Assembly (NCBI GenBank): GCA_963730005.1
Contig: CAVSPO010000013.1
Coordinates: 186,001 to 250,000, forward strand
Source of the DNA: CAVSPO01 sp963730005
Lineage (GTDB): Bacteria; Actinomycetota; Actinomycetes; Propionibacteriales; Propionibacteriaceae
Direction: 5' to 3'
Length of the DNA stretch: 64,000 nt
Part shown: positions 46,697 to 55,249 of the stretch, piece by piece
Layout: each line of letters opens with the position of its first letter
How positions within the stretch are numbered: the first letter of the stretch is position 1
Notes under the pieces: generated by a model
Seen by the model: only the letters and a program-made list of their open reading frames with translations
Told to the model about the DNA's origin: nothing
Database searches by the model: none
Program-made: the position numbers and the translations under genes

Positions 46697-47674
46697 TCAG
46701 ATCTTGCGGATCCGGACAGTCTCCACGTGGTGGTCGCTGCCCTTGCGCAGGATCACCTTGGCGCGCTGGCGGGTGGGCTCGATGTTCTGGCGCAGGTTCG
46801 GGCCGTTGATCTCGTCCCACACCTGATTGGCCACGGCGTTCGCCTCGTCGTCCGACAAGAGGGCGAACTCTCGGAAAAAGCTGTTCGGGTCGGTGAACGC
46901 CGAGTACCGCATCCGCAGGAATCGGCTGATGAACCAGGCGCGGATGTCGGTTTCGGCGGCGTCCACGTAGACGCTGAAGTCAAGGAAGTCGCTCACCGAC
47001 AGGGCGGCGCGGCCCTCCCGTTGCGGTGCGGGTTGCAGGACGTTCAGACCCTCAAGAATCAGGATGTCGGGCCGTCTGACAGTGATGTGCTGGTCAGGAA
47101 CGATGTCGTAGATGGTGTGGGAGTACACCGGCGCGGTGACTTCGGGTAGCCCGGACTTCACGTCCACCACGAACCGCAGCAGCGTCTGGGTGTCGTAACT
47201 GGCGGGGAACCCCTTGCGATCCAGTAGCCCGCGCCTGGCCAGCTCGGCGTTGGGATGGAGGAACCCGTCGGTGGTGACCAGCTCCACCTTGGGGCGTCCG
47301 TGCGTGCGCCCCAACAGCTCCTTCAGCAGCCGGGCCACTGTCGACTTGCCCACGGCCACCGAGCCCGCGATGGCGATGACGAAGGGCGTGCGCTCCACCG
47401 ACAGGCCCAGATATGAGTTGGAGTCGTAGTAGAGCTGACGGGTGTTGCGGGTGTACTCGCCGATCAGCTCGGTGAGGGGCAGGTAGACCTCCTGGATGTC
47501 CTGGCTGTCGGTGGGATCATCCAGGCCCCGCAACCGGTCGATGGTCTGGGCGTTGAGGCTCACGTTGAGGTCAGCGGCCAACTCGGCCCAGGCAGCCCTG
47601 GGCATCTCGACCCACGGCCCGAACGTTGTGCGCCTCGAATCCGAGGTCCGATCCGTACCGCTCATCTGCTCCAT
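46697..47674 (-). CDS. coaA: Pantothenate kinase, type I
   Basis: Phosphorylates pantothenate, the first committed step of coenzyme A synthesis. From ATG 47674 it has 325 residues; ATG 47665 (MSGTDRTSDSRRTTFGPW) is an equally possible start, and the frame stays open to 47746. The P-loop is IAGSVAVGKSTVARLL, and the type I signatures ELVTTDGFLHPNAELARRG and FVDVKSG are present. It is divergent from glmS and convergent with rpsI. Confidence 0.95.
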   Translation of the reverse strand: MEQMSGTDRTSDSRRTTFGPWVEMPRAAWAELAADLNVSLNAQTIDRLRGLDDPTDSQDIQEVYLPLTELIGEYTRNTRQLYYDSNSYLGLSVERTPFVIAIAGSVAVGKSTVARLLKELLGRTHGRPKVELVTTDGFLHPNAELARRGLLDRKGFPASYDTQTLLRFVVDVKSGLPEVTAPVYSHTIYDIVPDQHITVRRPDILILEGLNVLQPAPQREGRAALSVSDFLDFSVYVDAAETDIRAWFISRFLRMRYSAFTDPNSFFREFALLSDDEANAVANQVWDEINGPNLRQNIEPTRQRAKVILRKGSDHHVETVRIRKI

Positions 47675-47810
47675 CCCGGGTCTTTCGTGCTGTCGCTGCT
47701 GCAATCCAAGCACAGCGAGCCGACGCAGAGCATGGCACGCCGCCAAGTGACCAATGCCGCTGACGGTTGGGGGCTGCCCGCACGAGGTGTGCTCAGGCCA
47801 TGGTTTCCAC

Positions 47811-47816
47811 TACTTT
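47811..47816 (+). promoter_or_regulatory. -10 box of a probable leaderless glmS transcript
   Basis: TACTTT is followed by six bases and the glmS ATG at 47823. A leaderless mRNA would leave no room for a glmS ribozyme, and none is visible. Confidence 0.55.
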
Positions 47817-47822
47817 CGTTCC

Positions 47823-49667
47823 ATGTGCGGAATCATCGGTTACGTCGGACCCCAGAATGCCCAGGGCATCGTCGTCGAGGCCTTGCGGCGGATGGAGTAC
47901 CGCGGCTACGACTCTGCGGGCGTGGCCGTCGTGTCGGAGCGCGGCTTGGAGGTTCGCAGGAAAGCCGGCAAGCTGGCCAACCTTGAGGCCGTCCTGGACG
48001 ATGACCCGTTGCCTGTCAGCCACCTGGGCATCGGCCACACCCGGTGGGCCACCCACGGAGCCCCCACCGACCAGAACGCGCACCCGCACCTGTCCCGGAA
48101 CGGCCGGGTGGCGCTGGTACACAACGGCATCATCGAGAATTTCGCGGAGTTGAAGGCCGAACTGGTCGCCCAAGGGGTGCGCTTCCGATCGGAGACCGAC
48201 TCGGAGGTCGCTGCCCAGCTGGTCGGCGCCGAGCTGGAGCGCCAGCCCAACCTGCTGGCAGCCATGCGGGTGGTGGTGAACCGCCTGGTGGGCACGTTCA
48301 CCCTGGTCGCCATTGACGCGCAGGACCCTGACCATGTGGTGGCGGCCCGCCGCAACTCGCCGTTGGTGGTCGGCGTCGGTGAGGGGGAGAACTTCGTGGC
48401 CAGTGACGTCGCGGCCTTCATCGCCGAGACGCGGGAGGCTGTGGAGCTGGGCCAGGACCAGATCGTGCAGATCGGTGCTGACGACATCCAGGTGATCAAC
48501 TTCGACGGCACGCCGGCGCAAACCCGCCCCTACCACGTGGACTGGGATGCATCAGCTGCCGAGAAGGGTGGCTTCGACTGGTTCATGCGCAAGGAGATCT
48601 TCGAGCAACCGCAGGCTGTCGCTGACACCCTGTTGGGCCGCCACAATGCGGCGGGTGAGTTGACTCTGGATGAGATCAGGATCACCCCGCAGGAGCTGCG
48701 CAGCATCGACAAGATCCTGGTGGTGGCGTGCGGCACCGCCTATTACGCCGGCATGGTGGCCAAGTACGCCATCGAGCGCTGGACAAGGATCCCCTGTGAA
48801 GTCGAGCTGGCCAGCGAGTTCCGTTATCGTGACCCCATCGTCGACCCCCGGATGCTGTGTCTGACCATCTCCCAGTCGGGTGAGACCGCCGACACCCTGA
48901 TGGCCATTCGGCACGCCCGCGAGCAGGGCGCCAAGGTGATCGCTGTCTGCAACACCAATGGCGCAACGATCCCGCGCGAGTCCGACGGTGTGCTCTACAC
49001 CCACGCCGGCCCCGAGATCGGTGTGGCTTCGACCAAGGGATTCCTGACCCAGTTGGTGGCCTGCTACCTGTTTGGTCTGTATCTGGCTCAGGTGCGGGCC
49101 TCACTGGCGCCGGAGCAGATTCAGCAGGTGATGGCCGAGTTGGAATCGATGCCGGAACTGATCGAGCAGGTGCTCGACGAGGCTCGCTCCGTCTACGACC
49201 TGGCGCATCGTCTCAAGGACGAACGCGACTTCGTGTTTCTGGGGCGTCACGTCGGTTACCCGGTGGCCCTGGAGGGCGCCCTCAAACTCAAGGAGCTGGC
49301 CTATCTGCACGCCGAGGGATTCGCCGCCGGTGAGCTGAAGCACGGCCCGATCGCCATCATCGACCAGGACATGCCGGTGTTCGTCGTCGTGCCGCCACAG
49401 GGGCCCGACCAGTTGCACGACAAGCTGGTGAGCAACATCCAGGAGGTCCGCGCTCGCGGCGCTCGAACCATCGTCCTTGCCGAGCAGGATGATGCTTCGG
49501 TGGAGCCCTACGCCGATGTGCTGATCCGGTTACCCAAGTGCTCCACGCTGCTGCAACCGATCGTCGCCACCGTGCCGTTGCAGCTGTTCGCCTGCGAGTT
49601 GGCGACAGCCATCGGCCATGACGTCGACCAGCCGCGCAACCTGGCGAAGTCCGTCACCGTCGAGTAG
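47823..49667 (+). CDS. glmS: Glucosamine-6-phosphate synthase (isomerizing glutamine aminotransferase)
   Basis: Makes glucosamine-6-phosphate from fructose-6-phosphate and glutamine, the entry to peptidoglycan precursors. It has 614 residues. C2 of MCGIIGYVG is the glutaminase nucleophile after removal of Met1, which fixes the start at ATG 47823 rather than the upstream ATG. Two SIS domains follow (LTISQSGETADTLMAIRHA; LGRHVGYPVALEGALKLKEL), and the C-terminus PRNLAKSVTVE closes the active site. acpS begins three bases later. Confidence 0.98.
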   Translation: MCGIIGYVGPQNAQGIVVEALRRMEYRGYDSAGVAVVSERGLEVRRKAGKLANLEAVLDDDPLPVSHLGIGHTRWATHGAPTDQNAHPHLSRNGRVALVHNGIIENFAELKAELVAQGVRFRSETDSEVAAQLVGAELERQPNLLAAMRVVVNRLVGTFTLVAIDAQDPDHVVAARRNSPLVVGVGEGENFVASDVAAFIAETREAVELGQDQIVQIGADDIQVINFDGTPAQTRPYHVDWDASAAEKGGFDWFMRKEIFEQPQAVADTLLGRHNAAGELTLDEIRITPQELRSIDKILVVACGTAYYAGMVAKYAIERWTRIPCEVELASEFRYRDPIVDPRMLCLTISQSGETADTLMAIRHAREQGAKVIAVCNTNGATIPRESDGVLYTHAGPEIGVASTKGFLTQLVACYLFGLYLAQVRASLAPEQIQQVMAELESMPELIEQVLDEARSVYDLAHRLKDERDFVFLGRHVGYPVALEGALKLKELAYLHAEGFAAGELKHGPIAIIDQDMPVFVVVPPQGPDQLHDKLVSNIQEVRARGARTIVLAEQDDASVEPYADVLIRLPKCSTLLQPIVATVPLQLFACELATAIGHDVDQPRNLAKSVTVE

Positions 49668-49669
49668 CC

Positions 49670-50038
49670 GTGATCATCGGGATCGGTGTCGACGTCTGTC
49701 AGGTGGCTCGCTTCGAGTCGATGATGTCACGACGCCCGCGAGTCATCGACCACCTTTTCACCGAGGCGGAGTCGAGGCTGCCCGATGGCCGGATGCGCCC
49801 AGCGCACTCCTTGGCGGCCCGATTCGCAGCGAAGGAGGCTCTCGCCAAGGCACTCGGGGCGCCGGGTGGGCTGGCTTGGCACGACGCCCAGCTGCTGTCC
49901 GGCGCCGACTCCCGGCCCCGGTTCGAAGTGCACGGCACAGTGGCTGAGGCCCTGGCCCAGCGCGGCATCGCCAGCGTCCATGTCAGTCTGAGCCACGACG
50001 GCGGCCTGGCGACGGCTTTTGTTGTCTGCGAGAGCTGA
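49670..50038 (+). CDS. acpS: Holo-[acyl-carrier-protein] synthase
   Basis: Transfers the 4'-phosphopantetheine arm of CoA to acyl carrier protein. It has 122 residues. The Mg-binding residues are D8 (MIIGIGVDVCQVARFE) and E56 (ARFAAKEALAKALG). The GTG start is two bases after the glmS stop. It forms a glmS-acpS-nnr operon, and coaA, which supplies the same CoA pathway, is divergent from it. Confidence 0.96.
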   Translation: MIIGIGVDVCQVARFESMMSRRPRVIDHLFTEAESRLPDGRMRPAHSLAARFAAKEALAKALGAPGGLAWHDAQLLSGADSRPRFEVHGTVAEALAQRGIASVHVSLSHDGGLATAFVVCES

Positions 50039-50091
50039 CCGTCCCGGTCGGGGCGGTGGTGGAAGAATGGCTGCCGGGGACAGGAGCTGAC

Positions 50092-51510
50092 ATGCAGCCG
50101 GTTTACACAGTGGCCCAGGTGCGGGACGCCGAGAACACTTTCTTCGCGGCCCACCCGGACATCGACCTGATGCAACGTGCCGCTGCGCAGGTTGCCGAGC
50201 GGGCCCTGAGCCTGCTTGAGGGTGACGGAGCGCACCAGGTGCTGGTCGCCGTCGGGCCGGGCAACAACGGTGGGGACGGGCTGTTCGCCGCCCGCGACCT
50301 GACCGAGCGGGGGGTGCGCGTCAGCTTGTGGTGCTGCGTGCCCGGCCATGTCCATGCAGCGGGTTTTGCTGCCGCTGCAGCGGCCGGCTGCCAGGTCGTC
50401 CAGGCAGCTGACGCCCTGGAGTTGCTGCCCGACGTCGACCTGGTGATCGACGCCGTGCTGGGCATCGGCGGACGCGGCGGGCTGCCCGCCGGGGTGAGCG
50501 AGTTCGCCGAGGCCTGCGAGGTTCTCGAGGTCCCGGTGCTGGCGGTGGATCTGCCGTCCGGACTGGACGCGGACAGCTGCCAGGCGGGCGTCAGCTTCTG
50601 GGCCACCGAGACCATCACGTTCGGAGGATTGAAGCTCTGCCAGGTTGCTGAGCCGGCCCGGTCACGCTGCGGCCGGGTAACGGTTGGCAACATCGGCATG
50701 GTGCCGCAGGGCTCACAGCTGGCAGTCGCTGAGCTGGCCGACGTCGCGGGTCTGTGGCCCGTGCCCGACCCGAGCAGCGACAAGTACTCCCGCGGTGTGC
50801 TGGGCATCGACACCGGTTCGGCCCACTACCCGGGCGCAGGCGTGCTCTCCACCATCGGTGCGCTGTTCTCGGGAGCCGGCTTCATCCGCTTCTGCGGTCC
50901 CGACGAGGTGCGTCAGCTGCTCACGCACCGGACGCCCAGTGTGACGTTCGGTGAGGGCAAGGTGCAGGCCTGGCTGGTCGGCTGTGGCTGGGGCGGTGGT
51001 GATGACGACGCCGCCCGGTTGGCCCGCCGCTGTGACGACGGCGTTCCGCTGGTTGTTGACGCGGAGGCCGTACAGCTGGTTCGAGGCCAGCCTGGCCGTG
51101 CGGGACGGGGGAGCCTGCTGACGCCGCACGCAGGTGAACTGGCGAGGTTGCTCGGTGTCTCGCGGGAGGCGGTGCATGCCGACCCGCTCACTCATGTGCG
51201 TTCGGCCGCACAGCGTTTCGAGATCACGGTGTTGCTGAAAGGCGCCACCCAGTACATCGCGCAGCCCGACGGCCGGGTGACGATCGCTGTGGCTGGGCCG
51301 TCCTGGACTGCTCAGGCCGGCTCGGGGGACACTCTCGCCGGCATCTGCGCGACGCTGTTGGCAAGCGGGCTGTCAGCACATTGGTCGGCGGTGCTCGGCG
51401 CTTCCGTCCAGGCGCTGACAGCCCAGTCCAACCCCGGGCCGTGGCCCCCGGACGTGCTGGCGCAGCGTCTTCCCGAGGTGATCGCCGACCTGACAGAACT
51501 GGTGGGCTAA
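50092..51510 (+). CDS. nnr: Bifunctional NAD(P)H-hydrate epimerase and ADP-dependent dehydratase
   Basis: Repairs hydrated NAD(P)H. It has 472 residues from ATG 50092 (MQPVYTVAQVRDAENT), which has a caggag site; a longer frame begins at 50056. The N-terminal epimerase half (YjeF_N) contains VAVGPGNNGGDGLFAARDL. The C-terminal ribokinase-like half contains LTPHAGELARLLG and AGSGDTLAGICATLL, the ADP-binding motif. Its stop codon overlaps that of the convergent glycosyltransferase. Confidence 0.95.
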   Translation: MQPVYTVAQVRDAENTFFAAHPDIDLMQRAAAQVAERALSLLEGDGAHQVLVAVGPGNNGGDGLFAARDLTERGVRVSLWCCVPGHVHAAGFAAAAAAGCQVVQAADALELLPDVDLVIDAVLGIGGRGGLPAGVSEFAEACEVLEVPVLAVDLPSGLDADSCQAGVSFWATETITFGGLKLCQVAEPARSRCGRVTVGNIGMVPQGSQLAVAELADVAGLWPVPDPSSDKYSRGVLGIDTGSAHYPGAGVLSTIGALFSGAGFIRFCGPDEVRQLLTHRTPSVTFGEGKVQAWLVGCGWGGGDDDAARLARRCDDGVPLVVDAEAVQLVRGQPGRAGRGSLLTPHAGELARLLGVSREAVHADPLTHVRSAAQRFEITVLLKGATQYIAQPDGRVTIAVAGPSWTAQAGSGDTLAGICATLLASGLSAHWSAVLGASVQALTAQSNPGPWPPDVLAQRLPEVIADLTELVG

Positions 51511-52637
51511 CCCTGGGGGAGCCGGACGCCGAGCTCGATGGCAGCCTGGTACTGCTGCACCAGCTGGGCGCAGATGGCCGGCCACGTGCGTTCCCGCACC
51601 GAGTCGCGGGCGGCTCGGCTGAAGGCGGCTCGCTTCGCGTCATCGCCGATCAGGTCACGCACGTGGTCGTGCATCGCCTTCAGGTCGCCGGGCTCATAGA
51701 GCCATCCCGTGTGCGACGGCCGCACCAGATCGATCGGGCCGCCCTTGCGGGGCGCGATCACCGGCAATCCGCTGGCCAGTGCCTCCTGGATTGCCTGTCC
51801 GAAGGTCTCGAACTCGCCCGGGTGCACGAACAGGTCGAGGCTGGCCAGGCTGACGGCCAGTTCCTCGCCCTTCAGCATCCCGGTGAACAGGGCCTGCGGC
51901 AGCTGCTGGGACAGGTCTTCCTGTTCCGGGCCGCCGCCGATGATGACCAGTCTGGTGTTGGGAACATCGGCCAGCACCGCGAGATCGTCGACCTGCTTCT
52001 CGGCGCCGAGCCGACCCATGTAGCCGATGACGCGCTCGCCATTCGGCGCCCACTGGTCATGCAGGGCCTGACTGCGCTTGCCCGGGTGGAAACGCGCGGT
52101 GTCCACACCTCGCGCCCAGATTCCGACGCGAGCAATGCCCTGCTCGATCAGCGCCTCCTGCGCCGCAGTGGACGGGGCCAGGTTGGTTGTCGCCATGTTG
52201 TGCAGACGACGCAGGTATCGCCAGACGATCGCCTCACCAGCGGGGAAACCGTACTGGGCGACGTAGGCAGGCATGTCGGTCTGGTAGATCGCCACTGTGG
52301 GCAGCCCCAACCTGGCTGCGGCATGCATGCCGTGATAACCGAGCGCGAACGGGGAGGCCAGGTGCACCACGTCGGGTTGGTAGTCAGCCAGAATGCGTTC
52401 AATGACAACGCTGTTGGTGGTGGACAGCCGAAAGTCGGGGTAGAACGGCAGCGTCACGGAACCGGTTGTTTCGACAGGGAAGCCCAGATAGCTCCCCGGA
52501 ACCCCTTTGGGGTCGTCAGCGCAGATCACCAAGGCGTCGTGCCCGGTCGCTCGCAGATGTTCCAGGACCCGCAGCACGGAATTGCTGACGCCGTTGATCT
52601 GGGGGAGGAATGTTTCCGCGATGAGAGCTACTCGCAC
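51507..52637 (-). CDS. GT4-family glycosyltransferase, MgtA/PimB-like mannosyltransferase
   Basis: 376 residues, probably a GDP-mannose-dependent alpha-mannosyltransferase acting on glycolipids of the envelope. MRVALIAETFLPQINGVSNS and RVLEHLRATGHDALVICADD are close to mycobacterial Rv0557 (MgtA) as I recall it. The E-x7-E pair is in EFETFGQAIQEAL. The GTG start is preceded by TAGAAT six bases away on the reverse strand, so it is probably leaderless. Acceptor not determinable. Confidence 0.88.
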   Translation of the reverse strand: MRVALIAETFLPQINGVSNSVLRVLEHLRATGHDALVICADDPKGVPGSYLGFPVETTGSVTLPFYPDFRLSTTNSVVIERILADYQPDVVHLASPFALGYHGMHAAARLGLPTVAIYQTDMPAYVAQYGFPAGEAIVWRYLRRLHNMATTNLAPSTAAQEALIEQGIARVGIWARGVDTARFHPGKRSQALHDQWAPNGERVIGYMGRLGAEKQVDDLAVLADVPNTRLVIIGGGPEQEDLSQQLPQALFTGMLKGEELAVSLASLDLFVHPGEFETFGQAIQEALASGLPVIAPRKGGPIDLVRPSHTGWLYEPGDLKAMHDHVRDLIGDDAKRAAFSRAARDSVRERTWPAICAQLVQQYQAAIELGVRLPQG

Positions 52638-52643
52638 GGCCCC

Positions 52644-52649
52644 ATTCTA
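52644..52649 (-). promoter_or_regulatory. -10 box of a probable leaderless MgtA-like transcript
   Basis: TAGAAT (5 of 6 to consensus) on the reverse strand lies six bases before the GTG start. Confidence 0.6.
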
Positions 52650-52752
52650 CCGGCGCCGCGTTGTGCTCCGAAATCCCGACCCCGCCGCAGGCTGGTCCAT
52701 ACGTCCGGCAGCTCCGAACCAAGATGATTCGTCGATCGCAGCGGGCGGAGAG

Positions 52753-52933
52753 TAGAATTCATCTTCCTTGCTGCGTGGCGCTGCTGCGCAAGAGGCAGAA
52801 AGACGGGCCGCCCGCGCGCAACTCAGGTTGTGTGCACAGTAGCCGTCACCGAAGCGAGGCATGCTGATCCCCCTGAAGTGCGACACGATGGGACTTGTGT
52901 GCCGGGGCCCAATTGGGGCCATGAATCGGCCCC
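52753..52933 (+). promoter_or_regulatory. Helicase upstream region: possible promoter and competing hairpins
   Basis: The 327-base gap before the helicase has a TAGAAT at 52753-52758 with a poor -35, leaving a leader of about 200 bases. In it, ggggcc (52915-52920) can pair with ggccc upstream (52906-52910, loop aattg) or with ggcccc downstream (52928-52933). The ribosome site before the ATG is weak. Long structured leaders are known on some cold-induced RNA helicase genes; applying that here is inference. Confidence 0.35.
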
Positions 52934-52964
52934 ACTGGGCCGCAGAACAGATTGAGACACACAC

Positions 52965-55229
52965 ATGCCACGTCCCACGCCCAAGCATCGTACGGGTGCG
53001 CCCAAGACACATGGGAAGCCTTATCAGGCCAAAAAAAAGCAATGGGTTCGCTACGAAGACGCCCCCAAGGATGGCAACTACAAGCCGGGTCGCAAGAAGG
53101 TCGGGCCCAATCGTGCCGAGCGCCGTGCCGCGCAGTTCGGTGATTCGGCCCAGTACCGCAGCCGCGACGGCCACGCTGGGGATGACCGTCGCGACAACGC
53201 CCGTTCGGAACGTCGTGACGACCGCCACGGCCGCAGCTTCCCCACCCACGAGTTCCAGGAGCGTCCGGCGCGGACCTTCGACAGGGATGATCGCCCGCGC
53301 TCGCAGGGCCGCGATGATCGGTCCAGCTGGCGCGAGCGCGACGATCGGCGCGACAACAGGCAGGATGACCGGCGACAGGGCTATGGCGAGCGGGGCAGCC
53401 GTGACTTCCGTCGCGATGACCGCGATTTCCGACGTGCGGACACTGGCCCCAACCGTGTTGACCGGGGTCCCAACCGCGAGTACAGGGACGTCAACCGGGT
53501 TGACCGGGGTCCCAACCGCGAGTATAGGGACGTCAACCGTGTTGACCGGGGTCCCAACCGCGAGTACAGGGGCTTCGATCGCGACCGTGAGCCCCGTCGT
53601 GATGCCCGTGACTTCCGCAGTCAAGAGCGTGTTGAGCGGCCAGCGGCCGCCCGCGAGCGCAGCGATTCATTCGCCCGCGAGCGCAGCGAGCCAGCTGATC
53701 GCAGGCAGTACGACCGTGGGCCGCGTCCCACCCGGAAGCCCCATGGCGATCGTCCCTACCGGGACGACCGTGGCCCATTCGAGGATCGTCGGCACCGCGA
53801 CGTCCGGGGCGCCGGCTCCCGTCACTTTGAACGGGAGGACTTCGGGCGCCCCGCCGACCGGCAGCTGGGGTCCGACCAGATGGAGTGGGAGCCCGCAGCG
53901 GCCCCGGTGCTGAGCGAGCACCGGGTTGAGCATGCCGAGGGCGAGGGTTTTCGTGCCCTGGGTGTGCCGGGCGAGCTGCTCGACGTGCTCGACATGCGCG
54001 GCATCACGAGCCCCTTCCCGATCCAGTCCGCCACGATTCCGGACGCCATCGCCGGCGGCGATCTGCTCGGCAGAGGACAGACCGGGTCGGGCAAGACGCT
54101 GGCCTATTCGCTGCCCATGGTGATCCGCATCAGCAAGGATGACTCCGACCGCTGGCCGCGCGGTCTGGTGTTGGTGCCGACCCGTGAATTGGCCGTCCAG
54201 GTCGCTGACGTGGTCAGCGTGCTGGGCTCCGCCTTGGGGTTGACCACCATCCTGGTGGCTGGCGGGATGAGCTACACGCCGCAGTTGCGGGCCTTCAAGC
54301 GTGGCGTCGACCTGGTGGTCGCAACGCCTGGTCGCCTGATCGATTTGATGGATCAGGGCGCCGCCGATCTCAGTCACGTCATGGTCAGTGTCCTCGACGA
54401 GGCAGATCAGATGAGCGACATGGGGTTCATGCCCGACGTCAACCGAATCCTGGGCGAGGTGCCCGGTGACTCCCAGCACCTGCTGTTCAGCGCCACGCTG
54501 GACAGTGAGGTCGACAAGGTGGTCACCCGCTACCTGCACGACCCCGTGGTTCACGGCGTGGACACTGACAAGGCGACTGTCAGCACCATGACCCACCAGA
54601 TCTGGCACGTCCTGCCCCAGCACAAGTACGAGCTGATCGCGCAGGCTGCCAATCGCACGGGCAAGACGTTGGTCTTCGTTCGCACCCAGAAGGGCGCCGA
54701 CCGGGTCGCCGAGCAACTGCGGGCGCAGGGAGTCATGGCCGGCGCGCTGCACGGGGGGCTCACCCAAGGTGCTCGAAGCCGGGTGATGGGAGCCTTCAAA
54801 CAGGGCCAGGTGCCAGTGCTGGTGGCCACCGATGTGGCTGCCCGCGGTATCGACGTCGAGGACGTTTCCCTGGTGTTGCAGGCGGACCTGCCGCACGACG
54901 CCAAGGATTACGTGCACCGCGCCGGTCGCACTGCCCGCGCCGGCGAAAAGGGCGTGGTGGTGACCATTGTGCAGCCGCGAGAGCGTCGCACCATGGATCG
55001 TCTGGCGCGCCAGGCAGGCGTGAAGGCCGAGCCGATCCGTGTCGGCCTCGGCGACGAGCACGTCACCCAGACCACGGGCGGCACCATGCCACAGGACCCG
55101 ACGCCGATCGAGGACGCGGATTACCAGGCTGTCATCGCGCCCAGAATTGGCCGGGAGAAGAAGAAGTTCCACGCTTCTCGCCGCCACGAACACCATGGTG
55201 GGCAGCGGCGAAGCTACGGTCGCAACTAG
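52965..55229 (+). CDS. DEAD-box RNA helicase with a long Arg/Asp-rich N-terminal region
   Basis: 754 residues. Residues 1-325 are low complexity and very rich in Arg, Asp, Gly and Pro, including three tandem 14-residue repeats from residue 163. The helicase core runs from about 330 to 700: Q-motif region FPIQSATIP, Walker A GQTGSGKT with K377, PTRELAVQ, TPGRLID, DEAD at 478-481, SAT in LLFSATLDS, VATDVAARGID and HRAGRTARAG. The disordered domain is at the N-terminus, whereas most bacterial DEAD-box proteins carry theirs at the C-terminus. It probably acts in ribosome assembly or RNA decay. Confidence 0.95.
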   Translation: MPRPTPKHRTGAPKTHGKPYQAKKKQWVRYEDAPKDGNYKPGRKKVGPNRAERRAAQFGDSAQYRSRDGHAGDDRRDNARSERRDDRHGRSFPTHEFQERPARTFDRDDRPRSQGRDDRSSWRERDDRRDNRQDDRRQGYGERGSRDFRRDDRDFRRADTGPNRVDRGPNREYRDVNRVDRGPNREYRDVNRVDRGPNREYRGFDRDREPRRDARDFRSQERVERPAAARERSDSFARERSEPADRRQYDRGPRPTRKPHGDRPYRDDRGPFEDRRHRDVRGAGSRHFEREDFGRPADRQLGSDQMEWEPAAAPVLSEHRVEHAEGEGFRALGVPGELLDVLDMRGITSPFPIQSATIPDAIAGGDLLGRGQTGSGKTLAYSLPMVIRISKDDSDRWPRGLVLVPTRELAVQVADVVSVLGSALGLTTILVAGGMSYTPQLRAFKRGVDLVVATPGRLIDLMDQGAADLSHVMVSVLDEADQMSDMGFMPDVNRILGEVPGDSQHLLFSATLDSEVDKVVTRYLHDPVVHGVDTDKATVSTMTHQIWHVLPQHKYELIAQAANRTGKTLVFVRTQKGADRVAEQLRAQGVMAGALHGGLTQGARSRVMGAFKQGQVPVLVATDVAARGIDVEDVSLVLQADLPHDAKDYVHRAGRTARAGEKGVVVTIVQPRERRTMDRLARQAGVKAEPIRVGLGDEHVTQTTGGTMPQDPTPIEDADYQAVIAPRIGREKKKFHASRRHEHHGGQRRSYGRN
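53451..53570 (+). repeat. Coding 42-bp tandem repeat, nearly three copies
   Basis: The unit aaccgtgttgaccggggtcc... of 42 bases recurs at 53451, 53493 and 53535 with only single-base differences, encoding NRVDRGPNREYRDV. The third copy breaks off after 36 bases. The near identity at DNA level suggests recent duplication. Confidence 0.9.
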
Positions 55230-55236
55230 CAACCCG

Positions 55237-55242
55237 TAGGAT
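55237..55242 (+). promoter_or_regulatory. -10 box of a probable leaderless GNAT-TsaE transcript
   Basis: TAGGAT is followed by seven bases and GTG 55250. The in-frame ATG at 55241 overlaps the box itself and would not be on the transcript. Confidence 0.55.
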
Positions 55243-55249
55243 GCGCGAC

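Noticed and set aside
47675..47822. A glmS ribozyme upstream of glmS.
   Set aside because: That element belongs mainly to Firmicutes, and the -10 box six bases before the ATG leaves no leader.
53451..53570. The 42-bp tandem repeat as a CRISPR array.
   Set aside because: Units are contiguous with no spacers, the period is a multiple of three, and the repeats are in frame within the helicase gene.
55241..55243. ATG 55241 as the start of the GNAT-TsaE gene.
   Set aside because: It overlaps the TAGGAT box and has no ribosome site; GTG 55250 fits the leaderless spacing. Not fully excluded.
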